Positions 1 to 7,857 of a DNA stretch of 64,000 nt are shown in pieces. Source of the DNA: Clostridium felsineum DSM 794 (GTDB lineage: Bacteria; Bacillota; Clostridia; Clostridiales; Clostridiaceae); assembly GCF_002006355.2 (NCBI RefSeq), contig NZ_CP096980.1:682001-746000 (forward strand). Reading direction: 5' to 3'. The position numbers and the translations under genes are program-made. Numbering within the stretch: position 1 is the first letter of the stretch; each line of letters opens with the position of its first letter. A model generated the notes under the pieces. The model saw only the letters and a list, made by a program, of their open reading frames with translations. It had not been told where the DNA came from and did no database searches.

Positions 1-1
1 T

Positions 2-595
2 AAGAAATTAGGGGTTAACGAGAAATTTATTAATGAAATTGAAAGTGGAAGAAAAGTCATAACTGAGAGTATTATACATAGAATTAAAAAATTATATGGA
101 AAAGATATAAATGATATAAATATGACTGTAGATGAAGAAGTTACAGAAACTAATTATGAATTTAAAAGTGTTCAAAAGAAGAAGGAAAAAAGTGAAGTTT
201 GGACAGATGCATTTAGCTCAATATTAAAAAGCGTACCTGTGTATGACTATACATTTAAAAATGTAATAGATAAAAAATCACTTCCTGTAATAAATAATAA
301 AATTGAGGGTTTCAATCAGGATAAAGTGTTTTTTATAAAGATTGAAAACAATGATATGACAGGTTTTAGAATAATGAAAGATGATATAGCTTTTGGACAT
401 ACCACAGTTGAAATAGAAAACAATGCTATTTGCCTTATTGAATACAATAATCTCAGAGTATTAAGACAAATAAAAAGGCTAGATAGCAATAAATTACTTC
501 TTATAAGCAATAACGGGAATTTAATGACACAAACGGTTCAGGTGCATGACATTAAGATTATAGGTAAAATAACTAAAGTAGAGTTTTCGGTATAA
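2..595 (+). CDS. Xre/LexA-type regulator with S24-like domain, 5' partial
   Basis: The reading frame is open from the first base of the window, so the N-terminus is missing; the internal ATG at 122 is probably not the start. The first 40 residues look like the second half of a Xre-type helix-turn-helix (NEIESGRK, then KKLYGKDINDIN). The rest resembles the LexA/S24 fold: VFFIKIENNDM, then DDIAF, ICLIEYNN, RQIKRL and ISNNGN in the usual order. At the place of the catalytic serine (family motif GDSM) this protein has NNDM, while the lysine in IKRL is kept. It is therefore probably a non-cleaving regulator that uses the fold for dimerisation or ligand binding. The target is unknown. A strong terminator follows. 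Confidence 0.6.
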   Translation, partial: KKLGVNEKFINEIESGRKVITESIIHRIKKLYGKDINDINMTVDEEVTETNYEFKSVQKKKEKSEVWTDAFSSILKSVPVYDYTFKNVIDKKSLPVINNKIEGFNQDKVFFIKIENNDMTGFRIMKDDIAFGHTTVEIENNAICLIEYNNLRVLRQIKRLDSNKLLLISNNGNLMTQTVQVHDIKIIGKITKVEFSV

Positions 596-615
596 ATATT
601 AAAAAATAGGTCTAT

Positions 616-657
616 AAGGATAATGGCTAATAATAACGCTATTATCCTTATTTGTTT
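616..657 (+). terminator. Rho-independent terminator after the S24-like gene
   Basis: The arms AAGGATAATGGC and GCTATTATCCTT pair over 12 positions with one G-U, around a 10-base loop, followed by a T-rich tail. Confidence 0.85.
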
Positions 658-707
658 TGGATTATATTTAATAAGTAAATAATATTTAGATAAATACTAA
701 AAAAGAC

Positions 708-736
708 TTGCCATCGTATTACAACTGTAATATAAT
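708..736 (+). promoter_or_regulatory. Sigma-A promoter of the first blaI-blaR1 cassette
   Basis: TTGCCA (708-713) and TATAAT (731-736) are separated by exactly 17 bases. The promoter core is flanked and overlapped by the two BlaI-type dyads, which fits repression by steric block. Confidence 0.75.
718..731. promoter_or_regulatory. BlaI-type operator 1, cassette 1
   Basis: ATTACAACTGTAAT is a dyad with TACA/TGTA half-sites, the known BlaI/MecI recognition pattern. It lies between the -35 and -10 elements. The same 14 bases recur before the second cassette. Confidence 0.75.
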
Positions 737-742
737 AATGGT

Positions 743-756
743 ATTACAATTGTAGT
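743..756. promoter_or_regulatory. BlaI-type operator 2, cassette 1
   Basis: ATTACAATTGTAGT carries the same TACA/TGTA half-sites, 25 bases (about 2.5 helical turns) downstream of the first dyad, and covers the probable transcription start. Confidence 0.7.
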
Positions 757-791
757 ATAGTACATTGGATTTTAGAAAGGATAGAATGATA

Positions 792-1160
792 ATGAAAAAT
801 ATATCGGATTCCGAATGGAAGGTTATGAAGGTTATTTGGAGTAAACCTCCTATGCTAGCTAGTGAGATAATTGAAAAATTAAGTGAGGAAACAGATTGGA
901 ACCCTAAAACAATTCATACTTTAATTAGACGTTTAGTTACAAAAGGTGTGTTAAAGGCAGAAAAAGAAAAAAATTATTACAGTTATTATCCATTAGTATC
1001 TGAGGAAGAGTGTGTTCAGGCAGAAACAAAAACTTTTCTTGAAAAATGTTTTGAAGGTTCTTTTAATGTAATGATATCTAATTTTATTAAAGGTGATAAA
1101 CTATCAGATAAAGAAATAGATGAACTTGAAAAATTATTAGAAAGCAAAAAGAGTAGGTAG
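792..1160 (+). CDS. BlaI/MecI-family transcriptional repressor, copy 1
   Basis: Winged-helix repressor of about 122 residues, the usual family length. The N-terminus MKNISDSEWKVMKVIW and the segment WNPKTIHTLIRRLVTKGVL (recognition helix region) are typical of BlaI/MecI. In this family the repressor binds TACA/TGTA dyads as a dimer and is cleaved after the partner membrane protease senses a signal. The start was placed at the family-like ATG 792; ATG 786 is also possible and has the better spacing (5 bases) to the Shine-Dalgarno AGAAAGG. It ends 4 bases before the blaR1-like gene, so the two are co-transcribed. The copy at 3062 is closely similar, so this is a tandem duplication. The target drug or signal is unknown. 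Confidence 0.85.
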   Translation: MKNISDSEWKVMKVIWSKPPMLASEIIEKLSEETDWNPKTIHTLIRRLVTKGVLKAEKEKNYYSYYPLVSEEECVQAETKTFLEKCFEGSFNVMISNFIKGDKLSDKEIDELEKLLESKKSR

Positions 1161-1164
1161 TATT

Positions 1165-2886
1165 ATGATTGATATGGTTTTTATTTTTAAACACATATTA
1201 TATATGGGAGTTAGTTCAAGTTTAATAATTTTAATTATACTTTTAGTAAAAAAAATTTTTAATAAAACTTTAACTATTAAATGGCATTATTATATATGGA
1301 TTCTACTTATTATTAGATTGACTACTCCGTTTTATATACAAGGAAATGTAAGTATAAATAACTTTGCTTATTCTTTGGTAGAGAAGGTAAGTGTACATAA
1401 TAAGTTTATAAATAATATAAAAAGTACGACTACTTCTTTTTCTAAGAATAATTTAGCTGATAATCCTAACATCAAAATCAATAAGGCATTAGATAAAGGC
1501 GTTAAAACAAAAGTTAGAAATAAGGTCAATGTTAAGAGTAATGGTTCAATTTTGATTAAAGCTAGCTTTATATGGATGCTAGGATTAATGTTGATATTCA
1601 TGTATATAATTTATCTCAATATATTTGTAGCTGTAAAAATTAAAAATTATAAGAAATCATATGATGTAAGGTTAAACTCTATACTTGAAAGCTGTAAGGA
1701 AATTATGAAGGTTAGAAAGAATATAAGTATATTGACCTCCAAAGAAGCAAGAACTCCATCTCTTTATGGTTTGTTTAGAGTAAAAATTTTGGCTTGTGAG
1801 TCTCATATGGAACGTTTAACGGATAATGAAATAAAGTATGTTTTTCTTCATGAATTAGCGCATTATAAAAGAAAGGACATAGTTTTTAATTGGATTATTA
1901 TAATACTTCAAAGTATATACTTTTTTAATCCTCTAATTTGGTATGCTTTTTACAAAATGCGTGAAGATTGTGAAGTTGCTTGTGATGATTTGGCTCTCGA
2001 GAAATTAAATCATTCAGAATACAAGGACTATGGAAGAACAGTACTGAAGTTATTAAGGTTTTTTTCAGAATCAAACTTTATACCATTAACCGCAGGACTC
2101 GCTAAAAATAAATCCAGTTATAAAAGGAGAATAATTATGATTAGCAATTTTAAAAAGAGAAAATTTATATATACTATAGGTTCAGTAACGCTAATAGCCT
2201 TAGTTGGTTTTGTTGGTTTTACTAAATTAACGTCGTCAAATGATAAAAATATAAAAAATAGTAAAGTAGCAGTTGATAAAAAAATAAACCCAATAAAGAA
2301 GGCAGATACAAAATCAAATAATCAAACTTCAAATGTTAATAATAGCCAAGATAAAAATGTTGCAGCAGCTACACCAGCGCCGGCACAAACACCAGTACAA
2401 CCAGTTAGTGACAAGAATAATAATACAAAAACAAATTCTACAAATACCAATAAACAAAATCAGCAAAACAAAAAGGTTGTAGAAGTTAATACTCTTAGCA
2501 GTACCGCTTCAAAAGCTGAAAATACAACACCTAATCAACAATCGAATGTTTATGAAAGCCAAAGCTTAGGCATAGAAATTACTTTCCCAGAAAGTTGGAG
2601 TGGAAAATATTATGTATCAGAGAGTTCAGGTTGGTTAACCGTTTATTGTAAAGGTCAAAAGCATGATGGAGAACTACTTTGGATACACAGAAATTCTCCG
2701 GAACTTACAGGACAAGGCTATGATGCTATAAATGGAAAATATGTATTTACAGTTGGAGGTGCTGACTATTTTGTTGGAGGGCCTACAGGAATAATGATTG
2801 AAGAAGATGATCCTAATTTTAAAGACTTTATGACAATGCATTCACAGCTTCCAGAGCTTGTAAACTCAATGAGGGCTATTAAATAA
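1165..2886 (+). CDS. BlaR1/MecR1-type M56 membrane metalloprotease with non-PBP sensor domain
   Basis: 573-residue membrane protein. Hydrophobic segments lie near residues 5-28, 37-55, 132-155 and 240-260, and the zinc-protease motif HELAH is at 229-233 (M56 family). A further transmembrane segment (about 333-352) leads through an N/T/P/A-rich linker (about 355-455) to an outside domain (460-573) with FPESWSGKY. In classical BlaR1 the sensor is a penicillin-binding domain with SxxK; I see none here, so the inducer is probably not a beta-lactam acylating a serine. By family logic, signal binding activates the protease, which relieves repression by the BlaI-type partner encoded just upstream. 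An internal strong Shine-Dalgarno (AAAGGAG) precedes ATG 2137 (residue 325), which could yield the C-terminal part alone. Confidence 0.8.
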   Translation: MIDMVFIFKHILYMGVSSSLIILIILLVKKIFNKTLTIKWHYYIWILLIIRLTTPFYIQGNVSINNFAYSLVEKVSVHNKFINNIKSTTTSFSKNNLADNPNIKINKALDKGVKTKVRNKVNVKSNGSILIKASFIWMLGLMLIFMYIIYLNIFVAVKIKNYKKSYDVRLNSILESCKEIMKVRKNISILTSKEARTPSLYGLFRVKILACESHMERLTDNEIKYVFLHELAHYKRKDIVFNWIIIILQSIYFFNPLIWYAFYKMREDCEVACDDLALEKLNHSEYKDYGRTVLKLLRFFSESNFIPLTAGLAKNKSSYKRRIIMISNFKKRKFIYTIGSVTLIALVGFVGFTKLTSSNDKNIKNSKVAVDKKINPIKKADTKSNNQTSNVNNSQDKNVAAATPAPAQTPVQPVSDKNNNTKTNSTNTNKQNQQNKKVVEVNTLSSTASKAENTTPNQQSNVYESQSLGIEITFPESWSGKYYVSESSGWLTVYCKGQKHDGELLWIHRNSPELTGQGYDAINGKYVFTVGGADYFVGGPTGIMIEEDDPNFKDFMTMHSQLPELVNSMRAIK

Positions 2887-2916
2887 GCTTAAATTTATTA
2901 TAAAAAGAATAACTAA

Positions 2917-2970
2917 AAAAGGGCATTAGCTTAAGTGGAAAATAAAAAGCTAGTGTCCTTTTTATGTTTT
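2917..2970 (+). terminator. Terminator between the two blaI-blaR1 cassettes
   Basis: A 16-base-pair stem (AAAAGGGCATTAGCTT with AAGCTAGTGTCCTTTT, two G-U pairs) is followed by a T-rich tail. It separates the cassettes into two transcription units. Confidence 0.85.
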
Positions 2971-2983
2971 TTGTAACATATGT

Positions 2984-2997
2984 ATTACAACTGTAAT
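2984..2997. promoter_or_regulatory. BlaI-type operator 1, cassette 2
   Basis: ATTACAACTGTAAT is identical to operator 1 of the first cassette and abuts a TATATT -10 element (2997-3002). The -35 region is weaker than in cassette 1. Both repressors probably bind both sites. Confidence 0.75.
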
Positions 2998-3008
2998 ATA
3001 TTAATGGT

Positions 3009-3022
3009 AGTACAGCTGTAAT
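3009..3022. promoter_or_regulatory. BlaI-type operator 2, cassette 2
   Basis: AGTACAGCTGTAAT carries TACA/TGTA half-sites at the same 25-base offset as in cassette 1. Confidence 0.7.
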
Positions 3023-3061
3023 ATAAGGGTGAAATGCCCTTTAGAGAGGATTGAATTGTAT

Positions 3062-3430
3062 ATGAAAAATATTTCGGATTCCGAATGGAAGGTCATGAGG
3101 GTTGTTTGGAGTAAGTCTCCAATATTAGCTAGTGAAATAATTGAAGAAGTAATTAAAGATACTGAGTGGAACCCTAAGACAATTCATACTTTAATAAGAC
3201 GTTTAGTTAAAAAAGGAGTATTAAGAGCAGAAAAAGAAAAAACTTATTACAGTTATTATCCAGCGGTGTCTAAAGAGGAATGTGTTCAAGAAGAAACCAA
3301 AACCTTCCTGGAAAAATGCTTTGGTGGTTCTTTTAATGTAATGTTATCAAATTTTATTAAGGGCGATAGGCTGTCAGATGATGAAATAAATGAACTTGAA
3401 AAACTATTAGAAAATAAAAAGAGTAGGTAG
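3062..3430 (+). CDS. BlaI/MecI-family transcriptional repressor, copy 2
   Basis: About 122 residues, nearly the same as the protein at 792: MKNISDSEWKVMRVVW, WNPKTIHTLIRRLVKKGVL and the C-terminal GDRLSDDEINELEKLLENKK. The frame is intact although the partner blaR1 copy is broken, so the repressor could still act on both operator sets. ATG 3062 was chosen as the family-like start; TTG 3056 is in frame and is 5 bases from the Shine-Dalgarno AGAGAGGA. The next open frame begins 4 bases downstream of the stop. Confidence 0.85.
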   Translation: MKNISDSEWKVMRVVWSKSPILASEIIEEVIKDTEWNPKTIHTLIRRLVKKGVLRAEKEKTYYSYYPAVSKEECVQEETKTFLEKCFGGSFNVMLSNFIKGDRLSDDEINELEKLLENKKSR

Positions 3431-3434
3431 AGTC

Positions 3435-4675
3435 ATGGATAATTTGGTTTTGATTTTTAAAAGTATTTTCTATATGGGAATTAGTTCAACTCTAATAACT
3501 TTAATTATTTTGCTAGTGAAAAAAGTTTTTAATAAAACATTAACAACAAAATGGAACTACTATATATGGATTTTATTAATTATTAGATTGACTACCCCAT
3601 TTTATGTACAAGGTAATGTAAGTGTACACAATTTTTTATATCCCATAGTGGAAAAGGTTAGTATGACTAATAAAATTATGTATAGTGTACAAAATAGTAA
3701 AGTTTCTTTTACAGATAATAAAGAAAAAAATACTGTAAATAGTATTTCTAATAAAAAAATTTTGAAAGTTAATAAAAATTATAGCTCTTTATGGGTCAAA
3801 GCCTCTTATCTTTGGATAAGAGTTTTAATTCTTATATTTGCGTATATACTATTGGTAAATATATTTGTAACTGTAAAAATAAAAGCTTATAAAGAATCTT
3901 TTTAGAATCGAATTTTATTCCATTGACAGCAGGAATTTCTAAAAATAAATCTAGTTATAAAAGGAGAATAATTATGATTAGTAATTTTAAAAAAAGGAAA
4001 TTTATATTTACTGTAGGTTCTATAGTATTAATAGCTATAGTTGCCTGTATAGGTTTTATTAAGATAAATTCATTAAGTGATAAAAGTACAAAGAGTACTA
4101 AAGTAGTAGTACAGAAAAAAGTAGCACCAGTTAAGAAAACTGATAATAAGGTAAATAAGCCAGATAATACAGCAGTAAATAGTCAAGTTTCAGATAAAGC
4201 TGTGGCTCAAAACAAACAGGTTAATCAACCATCACCTATAAAAAAATCTAGGGCAGTACAAAATGAATTGGCAACTGTTAATACAAATAAAGCTGTGCAG
4301 CCAGTAAAAAAAGTCGTAACTGAAGAATCAAACGTTTATGTGAGCAAGAACTTAGGAATAGTAATGACTTTTCCAGAGAGTTGGAGTGGAAAATACTCTG
4401 TAGAAGAGACTTCCGATTATTTGGATATTTATTTTAATGATCATAAGAATAAAGGATTGTTACTTTTGGTTAAAAGAAATTCACCAAATCTTAGTGGTGA
4501 TGGCTATGATCCTATAATAGATGGAAAATATGTTTATAGAATAGGAGATAATGATTACTTTATTGCAGGAACTACAGGAGTAACTGTTGATGATAATCAG
4601 CCAGATTTCAAAAATTTTATGCAAATGCATTCAGAGTTGCCACAGGTTATAAATTCTATGAGGGCAATTAAATAA
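3435..4675 (+). pseudogene. blaR1 copy 2, internally deleted and frameshifted
   Basis: The first 156 codons (3435-3905) match the N-terminal membrane part of the intact BlaR1-like protein up to its residue about 162. The frame then stops at 3903-3905, and the match resumes in another frame at the part corresponding to residue about 308 (TAGxxKNKSSYKRR). About 400 bases, including the HELAH zinc-protease motif, are missing relative to copy 1, so no protease can be made. The deletion edges carry a short GAATC repeat (AAAGAATC and TAGAATC), suggesting a short-repeat deletion. The downstream part remains open for 250 codons and has its own ribosome-binding site. Confidence 0.85.
3974..4675 (+). 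CDS. Membrane-anchored sensor-domain remnant of BlaR1 copy 2, possibly still translated
   Basis: ATG 3974 is preceded by AAAGGAG with 7-base spacing, so a 233-residue protein can be made although the upstream half is broken. It begins MISNFKKRKFIF, has one transmembrane segment (about residues 8-28), a K/N/V-rich linker, and the same exposed domain as copy 1 with FPESWSGKY, ending NSMRAIK. It would be a type II membrane protein without protease activity. The domain resembles the small FPxxWxGKY extracytoplasmic domains found in many Firmicute surface proteins; this family link is from memory. It could bind the same ligand as the intact copy. Whether it is expressed is not known. Confidence 0.5.
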   Translation: MISNFKKRKFIFTVGSIVLIAIVACIGFIKINSLSDKSTKSTKVVVQKKVAPVKKTDNKVNKPDNTAVNSQVSDKAVAQNKQVNQPSPIKKSRAVQNELATVNTNKAVQPVKKVVTEESNVYVSKNLGIVMTFPESWSGKYSVEETSDYLDIYFNDHKNKGLLLLVKRNSPNLSGDGYDPIIDGKYVYRIGDNDYFIAGTTGVTVDDNQPDFKNFMQMHSELPQVINSMRAIK

Positions 4676-4691
4676 TTGAAATTTAATAATA

Positions 4692-4722
4692 AAAGAGCAG
4701 TAATAAGTTTTACTGCCCTTTC
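4692..4722. terminator. Terminator between blaR1 copy 2 and the convergent araC-type gene
   Basis: AAAGAGCAGTAA pairs with TTACTGCCCTTT (one mismatch). It overlaps the stop codon of the convergent minus-strand gene and may serve both directions. Confidence 0.65.
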
Positions 4723-5651
4723 TGCGTTAAATAAAATGGTATGGGAAGCTCAGGATCTGAGTATTCAGTATTTATATATGTTTTTGGATAAGCATCTCTG
4801 TATTGAGAGGGAGTTACACCTTCGTACATTTTAAATAACTTCATAAAGTATTTCTCATCTTTAAAGCATAGTATATATGAAATTTCTTTTATGGTCTTAT
4901 CAGAATTAATTAGAAGTTCTTTAGCCTTACTAATTTTTAAGGTATTAATATATTTTAAAGTACTAATACCCAAGTTTTTCTTAAATAGTCTAGTTAAGTG
5001 ATCAGGTGTGAAATTGAATTTATTTGCTACAGTGTGAACAGAAAGTTCTGTAGTTACGTTTACCCTAATGAATTCTAATATATCAAAAAACTTTTTGTTC
5101 ACTATCCCATTGTTTTTTTGTGACAAAGTAAAGGAATTTACAAATTGTTGAGTGAGTTCTACAACAAAAGCAGACAAAAGGAAATTAGCAGCTAAATGAG
5201 TATAATAGGGGGAATTTACAATATGAAGTATTTGTTTTAAATATATAAATGGTTTTCCAGAATCAATTAAGGAAAAAAATGTAGGGAGTAGTATTGATTC
5301 ATTGACTTTAGTTTTATCTGAAAATTCCACAATCTCATTATATATATCTTGATTTGTTAGAGTATATTCTTCTGAATTACATAGAAAGTGTATCCAGAAA
5401 AAGCTGCTGCCCTCCTTTGAAGGTGCGTAGCCATAGTGTGGAATTTTAGGGGGTAGAAGTAATACGTCACCAGGGTTTACAACATACTTTTCGTTATCTT
5501 GCATAATGTAGATACTACCTTTTACTCCTATTATAATTTCATAGTCTTTTTCGAATTTAAAAGCTTTATGCGTCCAGTTATTGTCACAAATAAATTGACC
5601 GGCCTTAAAAAAAGAAAGAGGAGTGCTAATATTTGTTTTGAAATATTTCAT
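4710..5651 (-). CDS. AraC-family transcriptional regulator of the arabinoside locus
   Basis: 313 residues. The N-terminal half looks like a cupin sugar-binding domain (for example YVVNPGDVLLLPPKIPHYG). The C-terminal 100 residues are the two helix-turn-helix motifs of AraC proteins (LSVHTVANKFNFTPDHLTRL, then IKEISYILCFKDEKYFMKLF). The start was placed at ATG 5651 because the mRNA has GGTGGTGA 8 bases upstream; GTG codons further upstream lie inside that Shine-Dalgarno. The gene is divergent from the GH127-symporter-glycosidase operon, so it most likely senses an arabinose-containing sugar and controls that operon. The ligand is inferred from the neighbours only. Confidence 0.85.
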   Translation of the reverse strand: MKYFKTNISTPLSFFKAGQFICDNNWTHKAFKFEKDYEIIIGVKGSIYIMQDNEKYVVNPGDVLLLPPKIPHYGYAPSKEGSSFFWIHFLCNSEEYTLTNQDIYNEIVEFSDKTKVNESILLPTFFSLIDSGKPFIYLKQILHIVNSPYYTHLAANFLLSAFVVELTQQFVNSFTLSQKNNGIVNKKFFDILEFIRVNVTTELSVHTVANKFNFTPDHLTRLFKKNLGISTLKYINTLKISKAKELLINSDKTIKEISYILCFKDEKYFMKLFKMYEGVTPSQYRDAYPKTYINTEYSDPELPIPFYLTQKGQ

Positions 5652-5700
5652 ATCTGATTTCACCACCTAAAATACGATTCTATAAGTTGTTGATAAAATG

Positions 5701-5716
5701 TAAACGATTTATAATA
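5701..5716. promoter_or_regulatory. Possible catabolite-repression (cre-like) half-match in the arabinoside promoter
   Basis: ATGTAAACGATTTATA has the left half of the CcpA consensus (TGTAAACG) and overlaps a TATAAT-like -10 at 5710-5715. The right half (TTTAT) deviates from the expected CA, so this is only a candidate. Confidence 0.35.
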
Positions 5717-5875
5717 AGGGTACATAAAGGTAGAAATTACTAATATCATTATAAATCCTCATAAATGCTTATGTCAAATTAGTAAAATATATTCTTATAT
5801 AAATTTGGAGGTGAGAAGATTTAAAACACTAAATATCGGATTTGACAACCTTAAATAAGAATGGAGCTGATATAA

Positions 5876-7849
5876 ATGGAAGATATTAAATTAAAAAATA
5901 TTAAAGTAACTGATAAATTTTGGTCAAGATATATGAAAATAGTTAAAGAAGATATGATTCCTTTTCAATGGAAGGTTCTAAATGATGAGGCAAATATCAT
6001 AATTGAAAGGGAAAGAAATGATAAAAATATTCCGGCAGAGAAAAGCCATGCTGTTGAAAACTTTAAAATTGCTGCTGGATTAAAAAAAGGACATCATTAT
6101 GGATATGTATTTCAAGATAGTGATGTATATAAATGGCTTGAGGCTGTGGCATACTCACTTACAACAGGAGAGGATAAAAAATTAGAAAAGGCAGCGGATG
6201 AAGTTATAAATCTAATTGAAATGGCTCAAGAAGATGACGGTTATTTGGACACGTATTTTACTATAGATGCCAAGGAAAGGAAATTCAAACGTCTTTTAGA
6301 AAGTCATGAGCTTTATTGTGCAGGTCATTTTATCGAAGCAAGTGTAGCATATTATGAAGCTACAGGAAAAGATAAAGTTCTTAAAATAGCATGTAAACTG
6401 GCAGATTGTATTGATAGAAATTTTGGAAGAGAAGAAGGTAAAATACACGGTTATGATGGGCATGAAGAAATTGAAATAGGACTTACAAAGTTGTATTTGG
6501 TAACTAAAGAGAAAAGGTATTTAAAACTTGGTAGGTATTTTATCACGGAAAGAGGAAAGGACAGCGGATTTCTTAGAAAGCAATTAGAAGAAGACAAAAA
6601 TAAACAGCCAATACTAATTGGAATGAATAATTTTGAAGCGGAATATTTTCAAGCACATAAACCTATAGTTAAGCAACAAACAGCTGAGGGGCATGCGGTT
6701 AGATTTGTATATATGTGTACTGCACTAGCAGAGGTGGCACGGTTAACAGGAACTAAAGAAATGTACAATGCTTGCAAGGTTCTTTGGGACAATGTAACTA
6801 AAAAGAGAATGTATGTAACAGGGGGGATTGGCTCTACAGTAATGGGAGAGAGATTTACATTTGATTATGATTTGCCAAATGACACAATGTATTGTGAGAC
6901 TTGTGCATCGGTTGGCCTTGTCTTCTTTGCACACAATATGCTAAAAAATGAGCCTAAGGGTATTTTTGGAGATGTACTTGAAAGAAGTCTTTATAATTCT
7001 TGTATCAGTGGAATGTCACTAGATGGAAAGCATTTCTTTTATGTAAATCCTTTGGAGGTAGATCCTAAGGCAAGTGAAAGAGATCCGGGAAAAAGTCATG
7101 TAAAGGTAAAGAGACCAGCTTGGTTTGGTTGTGCATGTTGTCCACCTAATTTGGCCAGAACTCTAACATCTATAGGTAAATATATATATACAAAAGATGA
7201 GGAAACTATTTATACGCATTTATATATATCTAATGAATCATCAATGAACCTTAAAGGAGAAGAAATTATAGTTAAGCAAGAAACAGATTACCCATGGAAA
7301 GGCAATGTCAATATAACTGTTGATGGTAAAGATAGAGAGTTTACGGTTGCGCTTAGAATACCAAATTGGTGCAATAAATATGACATTAAAGTAAATGAAG
7401 AGGCTGTAAAATATGATGTTTTAGATGGATATGCTTATATCAGTAGAAAATGGGGATATAGTGATAAAGTGAATTTAAATCTTTTAATGGAGGTTCAAGA
7501 AATAAAAGCAAATCCATATGTGAAGGACGATTTTGGCAAAGTAGCTATTCAGAGAGGACCTATAGTATATTGTTTAGAACAAGAGGACAATGGCAAGGAT
7601 CTCCACTTAATAAAGCTGCCTAAAAATGTTCAGTACAAATGTGAATTTGATTCAGAATTGCTTCTTGGAGTTGTAAAAATTAAAGCAAGGGGAGAAAAAT
7701 TTATCGTAAAAGATGACTGGGGAGAAAATCTTTATAGTAGTGATGATAATGAAGATTTGTATGAAGAAAAAGTGCTTACATTTATACCATACTACAGTTG
7801 GGCAAATAGGAATGATGGAGAAATGAGAGTTTGGATAAAAAAAGCTTGA
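5876..7849 (+). CDS. GH127 beta-L-arabinofuranosidase
   Basis: 657-residue protein of the GH127 (formerly DUF1680) family, which removes beta-L-arabinofuranose from arabinooligosaccharides such as those on plant hydroxyproline-rich glycoproteins. No signal peptide is seen, so it acts in the cytoplasm after uptake. The zinc and catalytic residues of the family are present: E341 and C343 in MYCETCASVG, and the cysteine pair C421-C422 in GCACCPPN, the first of which is the nucleophile in studied members. The N-terminus (VTDKFWSRYMKIVKEDMIPFQW) and C-terminal beta-sandwich are typical and of normal length. Start ATG 5876 has GGAG 9 bases upstream. It is the first gene of the operon, followed 8 bases later by the symporter. 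Confidence 0.9.
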   Translation: MEDIKLKNIKVTDKFWSRYMKIVKEDMIPFQWKVLNDEANIIIERERNDKNIPAEKSHAVENFKIAAGLKKGHHYGYVFQDSDVYKWLEAVAYSLTTGEDKKLEKAADEVINLIEMAQEDDGYLDTYFTIDAKERKFKRLLESHELYCAGHFIEASVAYYEATGKDKVLKIACKLADCIDRNFGREEGKIHGYDGHEEIEIGLTKLYLVTKEKRYLKLGRYFITERGKDSGFLRKQLEEDKNKQPILIGMNNFEAEYFQAHKPIVKQQTAEGHAVRFVYMCTALAEVARLTGTKEMYNACKVLWDNVTKKRMYVTGGIGSTVMGERFTFDYDLPNDTMYCETCASVGLVFFAHNMLKNEPKGIFGDVLERSLYNSCISGMSLDGKHFFYVNPLEVDPKASERDPGKSHVKVKRPAWFGCACCPPNLARTLTSIGKYIYTKDEETIYTHLYISNESSMNLKGEEIIVKQETDYPWKGNVNITVDGKDREFTVALRIPNWCNKYDIKVNEEAVKYDVLDGYAYISRKWGYSDKVNLNLLMEVQEIKANPYVKDDFGKVAIQRGPIVYCLEQEDNGKDLHLIKLPKNVQYKCEFDSELLLGVVKIKARGEKFIVKDDWGENLYSSDDNEDLYEEKVLTFIPYYSWANRNDGEMRVWIKKA

Positions 7850-7857
7850 GAGGATTG

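Larger units (their letters stand above)
705..4675 (+). repeat. Tandem duplication of the blaI-blaR1 cassette
   Basis: Unit 1 (operators, blaI, blaR1; about 705-2886) and unit 2 (about 2970-4675) share operator sequence, gene order, gene spacing (stop to ATG, 4 bases) and high protein similarity. Unit 2 lacks about 400 bases inside blaR1. The linkers of the two sensor proteins have diverged more than the rest. Confidence 0.85.

Noticed and set aside
5690..5715. TTGATA with TATAAT as promoter of the GH127 gene
   Set aside because: The spacer would be 14 bases; the alternative TTGTTG at 17 bases is weak, so no firm promoter was called.
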